The translations under genes were made by a program, and so were the position numbers. DNA of 64,000 nt from an uncultured Burkholderiales bacterium (GTDB lineage Bacteria; Pseudomonadota; Gammaproteobacteria; Burkholderiales; Burkholderiaceae_C), in contig CAIQBO010000030.1 in NCBI GenBank assembly GCA_903870145.1, positions 70,823 through 134,822 on the forward strand, given 5' to 3'. The notes under the pieces were generated by a model, which ran no database searches, was not told the DNA's origin, and saw only the letters and a program-made list of their open reading frames with translations. Positions 35,226 through 46,500 of the stretch are shown here, piece after piece (position 1 is the first letter of the stretch; the number at the start of each line of letters is the position of its first letter).

Positions 35226-36887
35226 TTATTTGAGCGCCTTGAAACGCACGCGTTTGGGTTTGGCACCCTCTTCTCCCAAGCGCCTTTTTTTGTCGGCTTC
35301 GTACTCTTGGTAGTTGCCATCAAAAAAGACCCATTGGCTGTCGCCTTCAGCAGCCAAAATGTGCGTGGCAATGCGGTCTAAGAACCAGCGGTCATGGCTG
35401 ATCACCATGACAGAGCCGGCAAATTCAAGCAAGGCGTCTTCCAAGGCCCGCAAGGTCTCCACGTCCAAGTCGTTGGAGGGCTCGTCCAGCAGCAAGACGT
35501 TGCCGCCCTCAATCAAAGTTTTGGCCAAATGCAGACGGCCGCGCTCGCCGCCAGACAGCATGCCAACTTTCTTTTGTTGGTCGCCGCCGTTGAAATTAAA
35601 GCGGCCGCAATAGGCACGGCTGGGCATTTGGAATTTGCCCACGTTGATGATGTCCAAGCCGCCTGAGACATCTTCCCAAACGGTTTTTTCATTGGACAAG
35701 TCGTCGCGATTTTGGTCGACAAAAGCCATCTTCACAGTTTGGCCAATTTTCACCGTGCCGCTGTCTGCTTTTTCTTTGCCCGAGATTAATTTGAACAAGG
35801 TTGACTTGCCCGCTCCATTGGGGCCAATGATGCCCACAATGGCGCCAGCGGGTACTTTGAAGCTCAGGTTGTCGATCAGCAAACGGTCGCCAAAGGATTT
35901 GCTGACGTTGGTGAACTCAAAAACTTCATTGCCCAAACGCTCGGCCACAGGGATGAAAATTTCTTGCGTCTCATTGCGTTTTTGATAGTCGTAATCACTG
36001 AGTTCTTCAAAGCGTGCCAAGCGTGCTTTGCTTTTGGCTTGGCGGCCTTTCGGATTGGAGCGAGCCCATTCCAATTCCTTTTTCATGGCCTTGCTGCGCG
36101 CGTCTTCGGTGCGTTGCTCTTGGCCTAAGCGAGTATCTTTTTGCTCCAACCAATGGGAGTAGTTGCCTTTGTAGGGGATGCCGTGACCGCGGTCGAGCTC
36201 CAAAATCCATTCGGCCGCGTTGTCCAAGAAATAACGATCGTGGGTGATGGCCACCACAGTGCCAGGAAAGCGCTGCAAGAACAACTCCAGCCAGTCGACA
36301 CTTTCTGCGTCCAAGTGGTTGGTCGGCTCGTCCAGCAGCAGCATGTCGGGGCGGCTTAGCAGCAATCTGCACAAGGCCACGCGGCGCTTCTCGCCGCCAG
36401 ACAGTTTGCCGATGATGGCATCCCATGGCGGCAGTCTGAGCGCGTCAGCAGCAATTTCAAGTTGGTGGTCAGAGGCGTCGCCCGCTGTGGCAATGATGGC
36501 TTCGAGCTTGGCTTGTTCTGCGGCCAGGGCATCAAAGTCTGCGTCTTCTTCGGCGTAGGCGGCGTAGACCTCCTCCAGGCGCGATTGCGCGGCCTTGACT
36601 TCACCCATGCCGCCTTCTACGGCTTGGCGCACTGTTTCATCTGGGTCCATTTGCGGCTCTTGCGGCAAGTAGCCAATTTTCAGGCCCGCCATGGGAATGG
36701 CTTCGCCTTCGATTTCGGTATCGATGCCGGCCATGATTTTGAGCAAGGTTGACTTGCCTGAACCATTGACACCGAGGACGCCAATTTTGGCGCCAGGAAA
36801 AAAGCTCAAAGAAATGTCTTTGAGAATATGCCGCTTGGGCGGCACGATTTTGCCGACGCGGTTCATGGAAAAAACGTATTGGGCCAT
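35226..36887 (-). CDS. ettA: Energy-dependent translational throttle protein EttA
   Basis: ABC-F ATPase of 553 residues that binds the ribosomal E site and gates elongation by ATP/ADP ratio. Two nucleotide-binding domains are present: Walker A GVNGSGKST near 39 and GPNGAGKST near 355, with signature motifs LSGGEKRRVALCR and LSGGERGRLHLAK, and Walker B LLLDEPTNHLD and LLLDEPSNDLD. The arm region and the P-site tRNA interaction motif lie between them (EWARSNPKGRQAKSKARLAR). The start MAQYVFSMNRVGK is the family start. Confidence 0.97.
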   Translation of the reverse strand: MAQYVFSMNRVGKIVPPKRHILKDISLSFFPGAKIGVLGVNGSGKSTLLKIMAGIDTEIEGEAIPMAGLKIGYLPQEPQMDPDETVRQAVEGGMGEVKAAQSRLEEVYAAYAEEDADFDALAAEQAKLEAIIATAGDASDHQLEIAADALRLPPWDAIIGKLSGGEKRRVALCRLLLSRPDMLLLDEPTNHLDAESVDWLELFLQRFPGTVVAITHDRYFLDNAAEWILELDRGHGIPYKGNYSHWLEQKDTRLGQEQRTEDARSKAMKKELEWARSNPKGRQAKSKARLARFEELSDYDYQKRNETQEIFIPVAERLGNEVFEFTNVSKSFGDRLLIDNLSFKVPAGAIVGIIGPNGAGKSTLFKLISGKEKADSGTVKIGQTVKMAFVDQNRDDLSNEKTVWEDVSGGLDIINVGKFQMPSRAYCGRFNFNGGDQQKKVGMLSGGERGRLHLAKTLIEGGNVLLLDEPSNDLDVETLRALEDALLEFAGSVMVISHDRWFLDRIATHILAAEGDSQWVFFDGNYQEYEADKKRRLGEEGAKPKRVRFKALK

Positions 36888-36995
36888 GGCTGTGCTGCTC
36901 TTAAAAAGAAGGGAAAAGATAAATTTCCATAACTCTCGATTATCCCAGTCTTTTTATTCAGCTTGCTTGAAAAGCCCATTGCAGGGCCCTGGGCT

Positions 36996-37988
36996 CTACA
37001 AAATTCGATCTGAGGCTTTGCCTGGGCGATTGGAAAACTGCACCCGACTGTCTTGAATTTCCAGCTGCAGGCGCACGGCGCGTCCGCCATATACCTGCGC
37101 TTTGAGCCATTCGCATTCGGCATCCAAAGCCTCTTGGGACTTCAAATTACAGGACCAAACACGGCCTTCGGCGTCCCAGCGATAGCCTCTGGCTTTGAGC
37201 TTGTCTTTGCTCTCAAAGGGTGAGCCTGTGGCGCGCAAGACAGTGCGTGGGTTTTGCGCTGAAGCGATCAGCTGCAGCAAACCTGTGCTCGTCTGTGAAG
37301 CGCCTGCGACTTGGACCTGCCCACTGGTTTTGACCGCCTTCAATGGCGCCAGCAACACTTGCAGCACCGCATGGCAGTCCACTTGCGCACGGTGTGCGTC
37401 ATAAAACAAGCCGCACTCACTGGCCAAAAACTCCAACTTGGCCGAGCCCCTGCCTTGGGCTTTCCAGTCGATACCGGCAAAGGAGCAGGCCCAGGGCTTG
37501 GACTCAAAAACTTCGAGCCTGGCTTCCACGAAGGGCCGGTCAAACGCCGCGTTGTGCGCCACGATCAAGTCGGCACGCGCAACCATGTCCTGCACCTTGG
37601 CCTCATTCAAGTGTTGACCGGTGACGTCTGCATCGGTGATGCCGGTGAGTTGGGTAATTTCAGGTGAAATGGGACGGCCGGGATCCTCAAAACCTTCGTA
37701 AATTTCAACCGGCCCCACGGGCAAACCAGTCTGCAAATCAATGTCAACAGCCAGCATGGCCAGTTCAATGATTTTTTCAGTTTTGTAATCCAGCCCCGTG
37801 GTCTCTGTGTCCAAAATCAACATGCGCGTTATTGCTGCGCCACTGGCGGGGCCGAAATCCAGTTTCGGGACCAAGCGACGTTTGACTTTGTAATCGGGGT
37901 GTGCGGACAAAGCTTGCGCCATGTCTTCCAGCGAAAGTGTCTGGTCAAGCGGCGCGCTGGCATCAAGGTCAAATTGGAGTTGGGTCAT
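36996..37988 (-). CDS. DnaQ-like 3'-5' exonuclease
   Basis: A 330-residue protein with a DEDDh exonuclease domain. ILDTETTGLD (Asp-Glu) lies near residue 57, LIVAHNAAFDRPF near 140 and HRAQVDCHAVLQVL (His/Asp) near 193. About 55 residues precede the domain. A C-terminal region from about 240 includes KARGYRWDAEGRVWSCNL, a small domain also found in other DnaQ-type proteins. It resembles the epsilon-like repair exonucleases rather than replicative DnaQ. It starts 28 bases after the recD stop on the same strand, so it may be expressed with recCBD. Confidence 0.86.
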   Translation of the reverse strand: MTQLQFDLDASAPLDQTLSLEDMAQALSAHPDYKVKRRLVPKLDFGPASGAAITRMLILDTETTGLDYKTEKIIELAMLAVDIDLQTGLPVGPVEIYEGFEDPGRPISPEITQLTGITDADVTGQHLNEAKVQDMVARADLIVAHNAAFDRPFVEARLEVFESKPWACSFAGIDWKAQGRGSAKLEFLASECGLFYDAHRAQVDCHAVLQVLLAPLKAVKTSGQVQVAGASQTSTGLLQLIASAQNPRTVLRATGSPFESKDKLKARGYRWDAEGRVWSCNLKSQEALDAECEWLKAQVYGGRAVRLQLEIQDSRVQFSNRPGKASDRIL

Positions 37989-38016
37989 TTTCTTTTTTGA
38001 AAAAGTTGAATAGTCA

Positions 38017-39858
38017 TCACTTGAGCGCATCCGACAAACCACCGCTGCGCCAGACCTGTTGCTGCACTGCTTGATAAAGCACTGATTGCGAGGGCAGCCA
38101 CCAGCTTAATTTATTTTTCGCGCGGGTGATGCCAGTGTACAAAAGCTCTCGGGTTAAAACCGGTGAAGGTCGATCTGGCAAGACCATCAAGACATGCTCG
38201 TATTCTGAGCCTTGTGACTTGTGAACTGTCATGGCCCAGACAGTTTCAACCTCCTCCAAGCGAGACGGCAGCACCCAGCGCACACCCCCTTGACCATCCG
38301 CAAATGCAACGCGCAAACCCTGCGCCGTGGGCAAGCATTGCCCGACGTCACCGTTCATCAATTTCAACTGGTAATCATTGCGCGTGAGCATCACCGGGCG
38401 CCCCACAAACCAAGCCTCTTGGTGCTGGGTTGTGGCTTGCGTGAAGCCCAAGGCACGACTCAATTGTTGATTGATGGCCTCCACCCCCCATGGGCCATGG
38501 CGCAGCGCGCACAAGACTTGAAATTCGGCGAAGGCTTGCATCAACGACAAGGCCAAGGCGTCAGTGCACACAGCGCCCGGTTGACGCATGGGTGCAAGGT
38601 GCGCAAGCCACGTTGTCCAGCCTGCACGGGCGGACTCTGGTGTGATAGGAAGTTGTATACAGTTTTGCCACAAGCCCTGGGCCGCGGCGCTGTCGCCGGC
38701 ATTCACAGCCAGCGCCCATTGCCCGATGTCACTGTGCGCTTGGAAACGTCGACTGCGCCGGAGCATGACGGTTTGCTGCGCCAAGGCCCCAGCATCTGGC
38801 TTTGCCGAACGAACCCATGGTGTGAAATCTTGCCGTGTTCGCTGCTGCAGCCATTCCAAGGTTTGGGCGCTGTAGGAAAACTGATCTGCGCCCGAACACA
38901 ATTGAGACCACACGGCACCCGCCTCGACCGAGGCCAATTGGTCTTTGTCGCCCAGCAGCACCAAGCGTGCAGACACAGGCACCATGCCCATCAAGCGCGC
39001 CATCAATTCCAAATCGATCATGGAGGCCTCGTCCACCACCACCAAATCGGTGGCCAAGGGCTCAAACGCTCTAAGCGGTGCATCGGGCATATATTGCAAA
39101 AGTTGATGCAGCGTGACGGCTTGCACTGGAATGCCTTGCTCATAGCCCGCAGGCAAACTGGCCAAGGCATTTTGGATGGACTGACTCAATCGGCTGGCCG
39201 CTTTGCCGGTGGGCGCTGCCAAATGAATGCGCAAAGGCGCTTGCCCGAGCACGCTCGCTTCGCGTTGCAACAAGGCCAACAAGCGCACCACCGTCGTGGT
39301 TTTGCCAGTGCCAGGCCCTCCTGTGATCAAGGTCATGCCTTCGCGCGCTGCCAAAGCACATGCTGTTTTTTGCCAATCCACTTCATCACCGGATGGAGGG
39401 AACAGCACATGGAGCATGTCTGCCAAATTTTGCGGCTCAGGACGCGGCGCGAGCAGCCTGTCCGCGATGGACTTCAAGATGGCTTGTTCCGCCGCCCACG
39501 CACGGCGCAGATACAGGCGCCTGGGCACACCTGCTGCATCCATCGTCAGCACCATCGGACTGCCCGGGCCTTGGACCCACGGCAAACTCAGTGCCGCCTG
39601 TGGCCAGGGATTATCGGCAGATGGGGGAAGGCCCAATAAGGGCCACACCAACTTGCTCCAACCGAGCAAAGTCAACGGGTCTTGCCACAGCGCCAACAAA
39701 TCCAAGCAAGCATGGCCTCGGCCCATTTGATGGCTCACCAGTGCAGCCAAGTGCGCATGCAAGGGGTCAGGCGAGGGCATGCGATCTTGCAGAAATGCGA
39801 CCCACGCTTGGTCCAGTGGCGTCCAAGGCAATCCCAAGCGCAAGGTCTCAGATTTCAT
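38017..39858 (-). CDS. recD: Exodeoxyribonuclease V alpha subunit RecD
   Basis: 5'-3' helicase motor of RecBCD, 613 residues. Walker A GGPGTGKTTTVVRL is near 175, VVDEASMIDLELMARLM near 280 (motif II), LLGDKDQLASVEAGAV near 310, and MTVHKSQGSEYEHVLMVLP with ELLYTGITRAK near the end (motifs V-VI). The ATG at 39858 gives MKSETLRLG and overlaps the recB stop by 4 bases; an in-frame extension to 39960 was rejected. Confidence 0.95.
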   Translation of the reverse strand: MKSETLRLGLPWTPLDQAWVAFLQDRMPSPDPLHAHLAALVSHQMGRGHACLDLLALWQDPLTLLGWSKLVWPLLGLPPSADNPWPQAALSLPWVQGPGSPMVLTMDAAGVPRRLYLRRAWAAEQAILKSIADRLLAPRPEPQNLADMLHVLFPPSGDEVDWQKTACALAAREGMTLITGGPGTGKTTTVVRLLALLQREASVLGQAPLRIHLAAPTGKAASRLSQSIQNALASLPAGYEQGIPVQAVTLHQLLQYMPDAPLRAFEPLATDLVVVDEASMIDLELMARLMGMVPVSARLVLLGDKDQLASVEAGAVWSQLCSGADQFSYSAQTLEWLQQRTRQDFTPWVRSAKPDAGALAQQTVMLRRSRRFQAHSDIGQWALAVNAGDSAAAQGLWQNCIQLPITPESARAGWTTWLAHLAPMRQPGAVCTDALALSLMQAFAEFQVLCALRHGPWGVEAINQQLSRALGFTQATTQHQEAWFVGRPVMLTRNDYQLKLMNGDVGQCLPTAQGLRVAFADGQGGVRWVLPSRLEEVETVWAMTVHKSQGSEYEHVLMVLPDRPSPVLTRELLYTGITRAKNKLSWWLPSQSVLYQAVQQQVWRSGGLSDALK

Positions 39859-42800
39859 GTCAGCACCTGTGACAAGGGCTTGACCAAGGCTTGAGCACTT
39901 GACTTGCTGATGGTGGCAAAGGCCTGGTCCAATTTCTCGATCAAGGCTTGAGGCGGGCAATGGCTGTATACACCTTGGCCGGGCTGGTCAATGCCGCGGG
40001 CAAAGAGGTACACCGCTCCGCCCATGTGCTGGGCATATTGATAACCCACCAAGCGGCTTTTAAGCAATCGGTGCAAGGCCAGCACATACAAGGTGTACTG
40101 AACATCGTAGCGATGGCTGAGCAAACTGCTCAGCAAATTGTGCGCGTCATATTGCGGCAATTTATTGGACTTGTAATCGAGCACGTAATAACGCCCCTGC
40201 TGCTCAAAAATAAGGTCCATGAAACCGGTCAACATGCCCTCCAAGTTGCGGGGCTGCAAAGTTTCACGCGGGTGCCCTGGGTGCAGTTGCTCGGTGATCC
40301 ACTGGTCCATTTGCTGCACCGACAGTCCATGGGCCAGCAAGGTGAATCCCATTTCTGGCCATGCACGATTGAGATGGAGTTGCGACAAGGAAAACTGCTG
40401 GGGCGCGCCGGCGCTAGTGCTTGCGCAGCCCAAAGGCAATTGCGCGCAAGCGCAGGCCTTGACCCATTCAAGCATCAGTGTTTGCTCTGGCTGTGTGAGT
40501 TGCAAACTGTTGGCCTGAATTTTCCACCACTGCTGCCATCGAGCGTGCAACAAGCCGTCTTGCGGGTTGATCTCTTGAAGCAGCGGCCAGCCTTCGCGAA
40601 GTTGCCATTCGAATACATCATGCAGCAAACTGCCGTATGCACTGCCGGCTGGAAATGCGTTGTATGCCGGTTGAGTCTCAGCCACCATGATGTCTTGCAC
40701 CAGATCCAACCCAAGGGCTTGGGTCGCTGGTTTGGGGCTGTCAATTTGCGCGTCTTGCATGCGCTCGTCCCACTCTGAACGCACGGCGTTCAGGCTCGCA
40801 TCATGCGCATCGACTCCTTCCCCTGCAGCCCCGCCCAAATGGCGCGTCAAAGCACTGAAACTGGCACTCCTAGCGGCCCGCGGCAGGCTACGCGATGGGG
40901 TTTTGGCCAGCGTTGGGGTGCCCTTGGCAACTGACTTGGATACAAACATGTGATCCAGCGGTTCGGGGGCCATGACAACCTCAATGTGATCACACGTTTT
41001 CAAGCGCTCCAAGCAGCCAGGCAAGTCATCCGCAGATCTGCGTCCCAACACATAGCTCAATGCACTGCGAGGGCCACTCCCACTGGCCGTGAAATCTTGA
41101 CTTCGGTTGGCTACGCCCAGCCACATGGCTTGTTTGGCGCGGGTCATGGCCACATACAGCAAACGGATGTCTTCCCAGAGGCGCTGTGCATCGTCCCGAG
41201 AACTGCCCTTTTCTTCAGGCCTGAAATTGGCTGCAAAAGGCAGGAACACCAAGGGATACTCTAATCCTTTGGCTTTGTGCTGCGTGATCACCTGGACCAA
41301 GTCGGCGTCGGTTTCCAATCGCATTTGCGCAGCCTCACCCTGCGCGTTGGGGTCGATCAATTGCGCATTCAAATACCGCAGCAAAGCACTTTCGCCCTGC
41401 AAACTTGAACTGACTTTTTGCAACAAATCACCCAAGTGCAGCAAGTTGGTCAATCGGCGTTCAGCACTGTCACCCAAGGCCTGCATGCGTTGTCCAATTT
41501 CTTGCTCATGCAGTATTTGATTGAGCATCGGCAAGAAGCCTTGTCGCTGCCAAGTTTGATGCCACGCATTGAAACGCTCGACCCACAAGTCCCAAGCCGC
41601 CTCATCTTGCAAGGCAAATTCGATTTCATTCAAACTCAATGATAGGGTGCGGGTGGTCAGGGCAGCGCGCAGAAATTTGACGTTGCGCGCTTGCACAACG
41701 GCCAACAAAATACACGCCAGATCCAAGGCTTCGCGCGAGGCAAAAACACTTTCACGGTCTGACAAATAAACACTTCTCACACCTCGCTGTGCCAAGGCTT
41801 GTCGAATGTGCTTGGCCTCTTTGCCATCGCGCACCAGCACCGCCATTTGCCCTGGCTTGGCCACCTCTTGGTTGAGCAACTTGACCATTTCGCTGGCGCA
41901 CACTTGGGCCATGTGCGCAGCATAGTCTTGTCCACTGAGTGCTTTTACAGTTTGCCAATGCCAGAGTGTCAACCCAGGTAAGTGCTGCCCTTGTGCCCCC
42001 CTCAAACCCAATGCTTTGGGTGGCATGCAGGTTTCAACTGGCTCAAAGCTCACAGTGTCAAATGGCTGCTGCGCATGGCCAAAAACGTGATTGACTGCGG
42101 CCACAACGGCCTGAGATGATCGGTGGTTTTGAGTCAAGCTGAACACAGCTTGGGCGCTCGTTCTGGCCGCCATGTACGTGGGCAAATCAGCCCCGCGAAA
42201 ACTGTAAATGGCTTGCTTGGGGTCACCGATCATGATGAGCGTGGCCGCTTCGGGCGGACCCGCATAAATTTGCTGCAAAGTGCCGTATTGCCAAGGATCG
42301 GTGTCTTGAAATTCATCGACCAAGGCCACTGGGAATTGTTGCCGAATGACTTCGGGCAAGTGGCTTGCCGGTGTTTTCACTGCATCGAACAAGTCTTTCA
42401 ACAAATCGGAAAAATCAAATGCCGCATGCATCGATTTGTACGCTGCGTAAGCTTGCCCGATTTGCTGCGCAGCATGGCGCAACAAGCCTTCGCCAATTTG
42501 CGGCTCTTGTCCTTGGACCTGCTGCCATTTTTCAAACGCTGCGTACAGGCCCCACGCATCGGTGAACGCCGCACCCGCAGCTTTGACCGAGCCTGAAATT
42601 TTGGGCCAGGTGAATTTCTCCAGCAACTCCAAGTCAAGTTCTTCGCCTTGACCCCATGCTTGCAACTGACTCAAAAAATAGGCGTGCTTATGGGCTCGGT
42701 AAATAGTGCCCTTCAGATCATTCGCCAAGGCCTGCGCCAAGTGCTGCAAAATTGAACCTGAATGGGTTGCCATGACTTGGCGTGCATCCGTTTGTGCTTG

Positions 42801-43502
42801 AACTTCCAGCTCACGCCATTGGACCCAAGCCTGCGCTTGCGTCAAAGGGTCTTGTGCCAAAGTCTCGGCCACACTTTGCTGGCGCATGAGGTCTTGCTGC
42901 TGCCACATGGGTGCGAGTTTTCTCAGCAAGGCTTCAGGCGAAGCGCCCAACTCTCGCAGCGCCCCCAGATGGTTTTCTGGCATCGGGTAGAGCCACCTTC
43001 GCCAATAATCCTTGACCAAACGCAGCTTCAAGGCAGGCCCTTGGTCTAAGTGCTTTTGATCAAACAAACTGCGACTCTCAAACGCGTGCTGGCGCAGCAT
43101 TCGGCTGCACCAACTGTGAATGGTCAGCACCGCCGCTTGGTCCATCGACTGCGCAGCTTGATCGAGTTGCTGCGCATAGAGCGCGTTTTGATCCGTGCCT
43201 AACTCTGCCTGCAAATCATGCAAGAACGCATCACCTGCATCTTGGTTTTTGAAAAACCGAGCAGCTTGCACCAACCGATCACGAATGCGCTCACGCAACT
43301 CCGCAGTGGCCGCCTCGGTGAAAGTCATGACTAAAATTTGCGACGGCATCAAAGGCTTGAAGGCGCGGCCATGGCCCAAGACCAAACGAACATACAAAGC
43401 GGCCAGTGTCCATGTTTTGCCCGTCCCTGCACTGGCTTCGATCAATTGAACGCCCTGAAGCGGCAGACTCAAGATATCGAGTTTTTTCAAAAGAGGGCTC
43501 AT
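39855..43502 (-). CDS. recB: Exodeoxyribonuclease V beta subunit RecB
   Basis: 3'-5' helicase and nuclease subunit of RecBCD, 1215 residues. Walker A ASAGTGKTWTLAALY lies near 24. The UvrD-type motifs include VDEFQDTDPWQY near 400, MIGDPKQAIYSFRGAD, and VTRAKQAMWLG-like sequence near 775. The C-terminal nuclease has MDLIFEQQGRYYVLDYKSNK, with the active-site Asp and the D-Y-K triad near 1130. The order recC-recB-recD with 4-base overlaps makes one coupled operon. Confidence 0.96.
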   Translation of the reverse strand: MSPLLKKLDILSLPLQGVQLIEASAGTGKTWTLAALYVRLVLGHGRAFKPLMPSQILVMTFTEAATAELRERIRDRLVQAARFFKNQDAGDAFLHDLQAELGTDQNALYAQQLDQAAQSMDQAAVLTIHSWCSRMLRQHAFESRSLFDQKHLDQGPALKLRLVKDYWRRWLYPMPENHLGALRELGASPEALLRKLAPMWQQQDLMRQQSVAETLAQDPLTQAQAWVQWRELEVQAQTDARQVMATHSGSILQHLAQALANDLKGTIYRAHKHAYFLSQLQAWGQGEELDLELLEKFTWPKISGSVKAAGAAFTDAWGLYAAFEKWQQVQGQEPQIGEGLLRHAAQQIGQAYAAYKSMHAAFDFSDLLKDLFDAVKTPASHLPEVIRQQFPVALVDEFQDTDPWQYGTLQQIYAGPPEAATLIMIGDPKQAIYSFRGADLPTYMAARTSAQAVFSLTQNHRSSQAVVAAVNHVFGHAQQPFDTVSFEPVETCMPPKALGLRGAQGQHLPGLTLWHWQTVKALSGQDYAAHMAQVCASEMVKLLNQEVAKPGQMAVLVRDGKEAKHIRQALAQRGVRSVYLSDRESVFASREALDLACILLAVVQARNVKFLRAALTTRTLSLSLNEIEFALQDEAAWDLWVERFNAWHQTWQRQGFLPMLNQILHEQEIGQRMQALGDSAERRLTNLLHLGDLLQKVSSSLQGESALLRYLNAQLIDPNAQGEAAQMRLETDADLVQVITQHKAKGLEYPLVFLPFAANFRPEEKGSSRDDAQRLWEDIRLLYVAMTRAKQAMWLGVANRSQDFTASGSGPRSALSYVLGRRSADDLPGCLERLKTCDHIEVVMAPEPLDHMFVSKSVAKGTPTLAKTPSRSLPRAARSASFSALTRHLGGAAGEGVDAHDASLNAVRSEWDERMQDAQIDSPKPATQALGLDLVQDIMVAETQPAYNAFPAGSAYGSLLHDVFEWQLREGWPLLQEINPQDGLLHARWQQWWKIQANSLQLTQPEQTLMLEWVKACACAQLPLGCASTSAGAPQQFSLSQLHLNRAWPEMGFTLLAHGLSVQQMDQWITEQLHPGHPRETLQPRNLEGMLTGFMDLIFEQQGRYYVLDYKSNKLPQYDAHNLLSSLLSHRYDVQYTLYVLALHRLLKSRLVGYQYAQHMGGAVYLFARGIDQPGQGVYSHCPPQALIEKLDQAFATISKSSAQALVKPLSQVLT

Positions 43503-46500
43503 CCAGCGCCCCCTTGGAACACCGCTTGCCGGGCCAGTTCACCATACATTCGTTCGGCCAGTGATGAGAAGTTTTGCACTGCCTCGCCCTGAACCAGCAG
43601 GTCCTCAAAATTATCAAAGGATCGCTGCACATAAGCCGAGCGCTCCCAATCGCCAAATTTTTGAAAGCCCCCGCGGAATGCGGCCTCTGCCTTTTCCATC
43701 GCTTTTTCACAGTCAGCCGATGAACCGTTGGTCGCTGCAGATGGCTTGGCCATCGCTTGCGAAAATGCCAAGCCAGCCAGTGATGTCATGGGTAAAATAT
43801 TTTGCCAAGCTTGCGCGTACAAGGCCAACCAATCTTCCAGTAATGTGGTGGCCAATGCCTTGTCAAGCGGGGGCAGCATGGCCACGCCGTCCACACCCAC
43901 CAAGGCGGAGGTGACGCTCCAACCCGCCGAACTGAGCAAAACATGCGTACTCCACAGGGGCAGCAAAACATCCAAGCGCGCTTGCTTTTCGGCTTGCTTG
44001 CCCCGAGCAATGGCGCCAGGCCGCAAGTACATGAGCAAGCAAGCTTGAGGGCCTTTGCGCAAGCCGGTCACATCGCCTTCGATTTGCACCGGGCCCCATG
44101 GCATAGCCAGCATCACATGCACCGTCTGAGGCCCCAGCGTTTCCGGAAAATCATGCGCCACGCCAGCGGCACGCTCGCGCACGCGCTGTGCATTGCTGAT
44201 CAACGTTTTTTCTGCTTGTTGACCCCAAGCGCCCATTGGCAATTGCCCCGATAAAACCATTTCCTGATGGGCCTGAGACAACTCTGGCGCCTGCAGCAAG
44301 CCTTGTCCGAGTTGGTGCTTGACCAGCCCATTGATTTCGAATGCTTCGTCATCTTGCAAGGCATCTTCGGGGCCTTGCAAGTGCACTTGCAAACGACTGC
44401 GCCAATAGACCTCCACCGGCTGCCTCAAAAGGCGAGTGCACTCGTTCAATGTCCACTGTGGGGACTGCCACATGACAGGCGTCTTCTCGCGCTCTAGGCT
44501 GACCGGTGCTTGCAGTGCCTTCTGCCAATCTGTGGCATAGGTGAAAAATTCACTGTCAGGCTCAAAGTAACGCGCCGAAAAAGCTTGCAAGGGTTGCAGT
44601 GGGGCCTGTGTTTCAGGCGCAAATCGGGCGTTCAAAAAATCAAGCAGTTGCGCCAACAAAACAGAGGGGGGCATTTTTTGATTATCAGTGGCTCGCCTTC
44701 CTTGCCAGCTGAAGTAAATTTTTTCTCGCGCAGACAAAATAGCTTCTAAAAATAAATACCGGTCGTCTTCTCGCCGCGAACGATCGCCCGCACGCCAGTG
44801 CTCGGCCATCAGATCGAAATCGCGCGGAGGACTTTGCCGCGGGTATGCCCCATCGTTCATGCCCAGCAAGCAAATGCATTTGAACGGAATAGACCGCATC
44901 GGCATCAGGCTTGCAAATTGCACACCGCCGCCAAAAAAACGTTGGTGCAAGCCGCCGCCCTCAACACCAGAAAGCCAATTTTCACGCACCACGGTCAGGG
45001 CGATAGGCTCGATCAAACGGGCCTGCTCGCACAACGATTGCCATTGCGACAATTCACGTTTCAATAAAAGCAGCAATCGCTCATCGGACTCGTCTTCAGC
45101 GTCAAAAAATTGGTCTAGCAAATCGGTCAATATTTGCCCCCAGCGCGCTGGTGTTTGGGGCTGAGACAAGCTTTGCATCGCTGCACTCAAGGCTTGCACC
45201 CAAACTGCCAAACGCCCCACTTTCTGAGCGCTCAGGCCACTGACTTGGGGCAAAGGTGCAACGCCTTGCCAAGGCGCACCGCCGCCCACGGCGTAACCCA
45301 GCAAAAGGCGCTGCAAACCAAAAATCCATGAATTTTGATCGGCCTTGTCCAAGCCCTCTGGCACACCCCATGCTTGGCGGTGGGTCAGATTCAAACCCCA
45401 ACGCACTCCGGCATCCTGCAACCAATGCAACAACACTCTCACTTCGCGCTCGTCGAGCTCAAAGCGCTTTCGAATCGAAGCGACTTCCAACAAACTCAAG
45501 CCTTCAGCCAGGGTGACGCGTGATTGCGGCAAGGACAGGAGCAATTCGAGCGCCAACACCATGGGCGATTGACGCGGCGTGGTGTCAGCCACTGAAAATG
45601 GAATGTGGCGCGGGTGATTCACCGGGAATCTTCCAAACACCGCTTCAACGCTGGCTGAAAATTCTGCCATATCGGGCACCATGACCATCACATCACTGGG
45701 CTTCCAATCTTTGTGCTGATCAAACCATTGCCACAAATGGTCGTGCAAAATTTCAAGCTCTCGCTGGACCGAATGGGATTGCACCCATTGCACCGAACCA
45801 TCATCGGCCACATCTTCAGGCGTTTCGGGCAATACTTTCAAATCCAAAATGTCAGACTGAATGCACTGTAAACGTGTGCCTGCAAATTCAGGCTTGGGTT
45901 GACTGAAAATTTCTTGTTTGGTCATCACCGCGATGGCGTCAGCAGGTTGATCAAAATTTTCTAAGACCTGCAAATAGTCTCGCCCTTGCTGACCCCAAGA
46001 AGCCAGCAGTGGGTGCGCCAAGGCTTGCAGGTCCATGTCGCGTCCCCAATAGTGCTGGCATGGGTTTTGGACCATCATCAACACTTGGCACCAGCGCCCC
46101 AATGCAGACAAGGCTTGCACCGCTTGAAAGGGCATGCTGGAGATTCCAAAGACAACGATGCGGGGGGGCAATCCTTGCGGCGTCCAGGCCTGTCGATCGC
46201 TAGCGCAGTGCATGAACTGCGCGTGCACCGCCGAGCGCGAGGCACCGACTGAGCTGGGTGCCAAGTCCGTTGGCAAGGATGTCAGCGCTGAGTCTTGCGC
46301 CACATCGACTTGCAAGGCTTGCCACAGCGCGGCCTGCCACTGCTGCTTCGCCGGCAAAGGCTGCGGCATACCAGCAGATTGGCGCAAAACGCAATTGCCT
46401 TGGGCCCAATCGTCCAGCCAATCTGCACGGTAACTCTGATAGCCGTCAAAGACATCGGCAACTTGCTGCGCCAATTGGTAACGCTTGCGAGCTTCTGGGT

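Noticed and set aside
38221-39639. 472-codon open frame opposite recD
   Set aside because: Antisense shadow of recD; His/Gln/Arg-rich composition without any domain.
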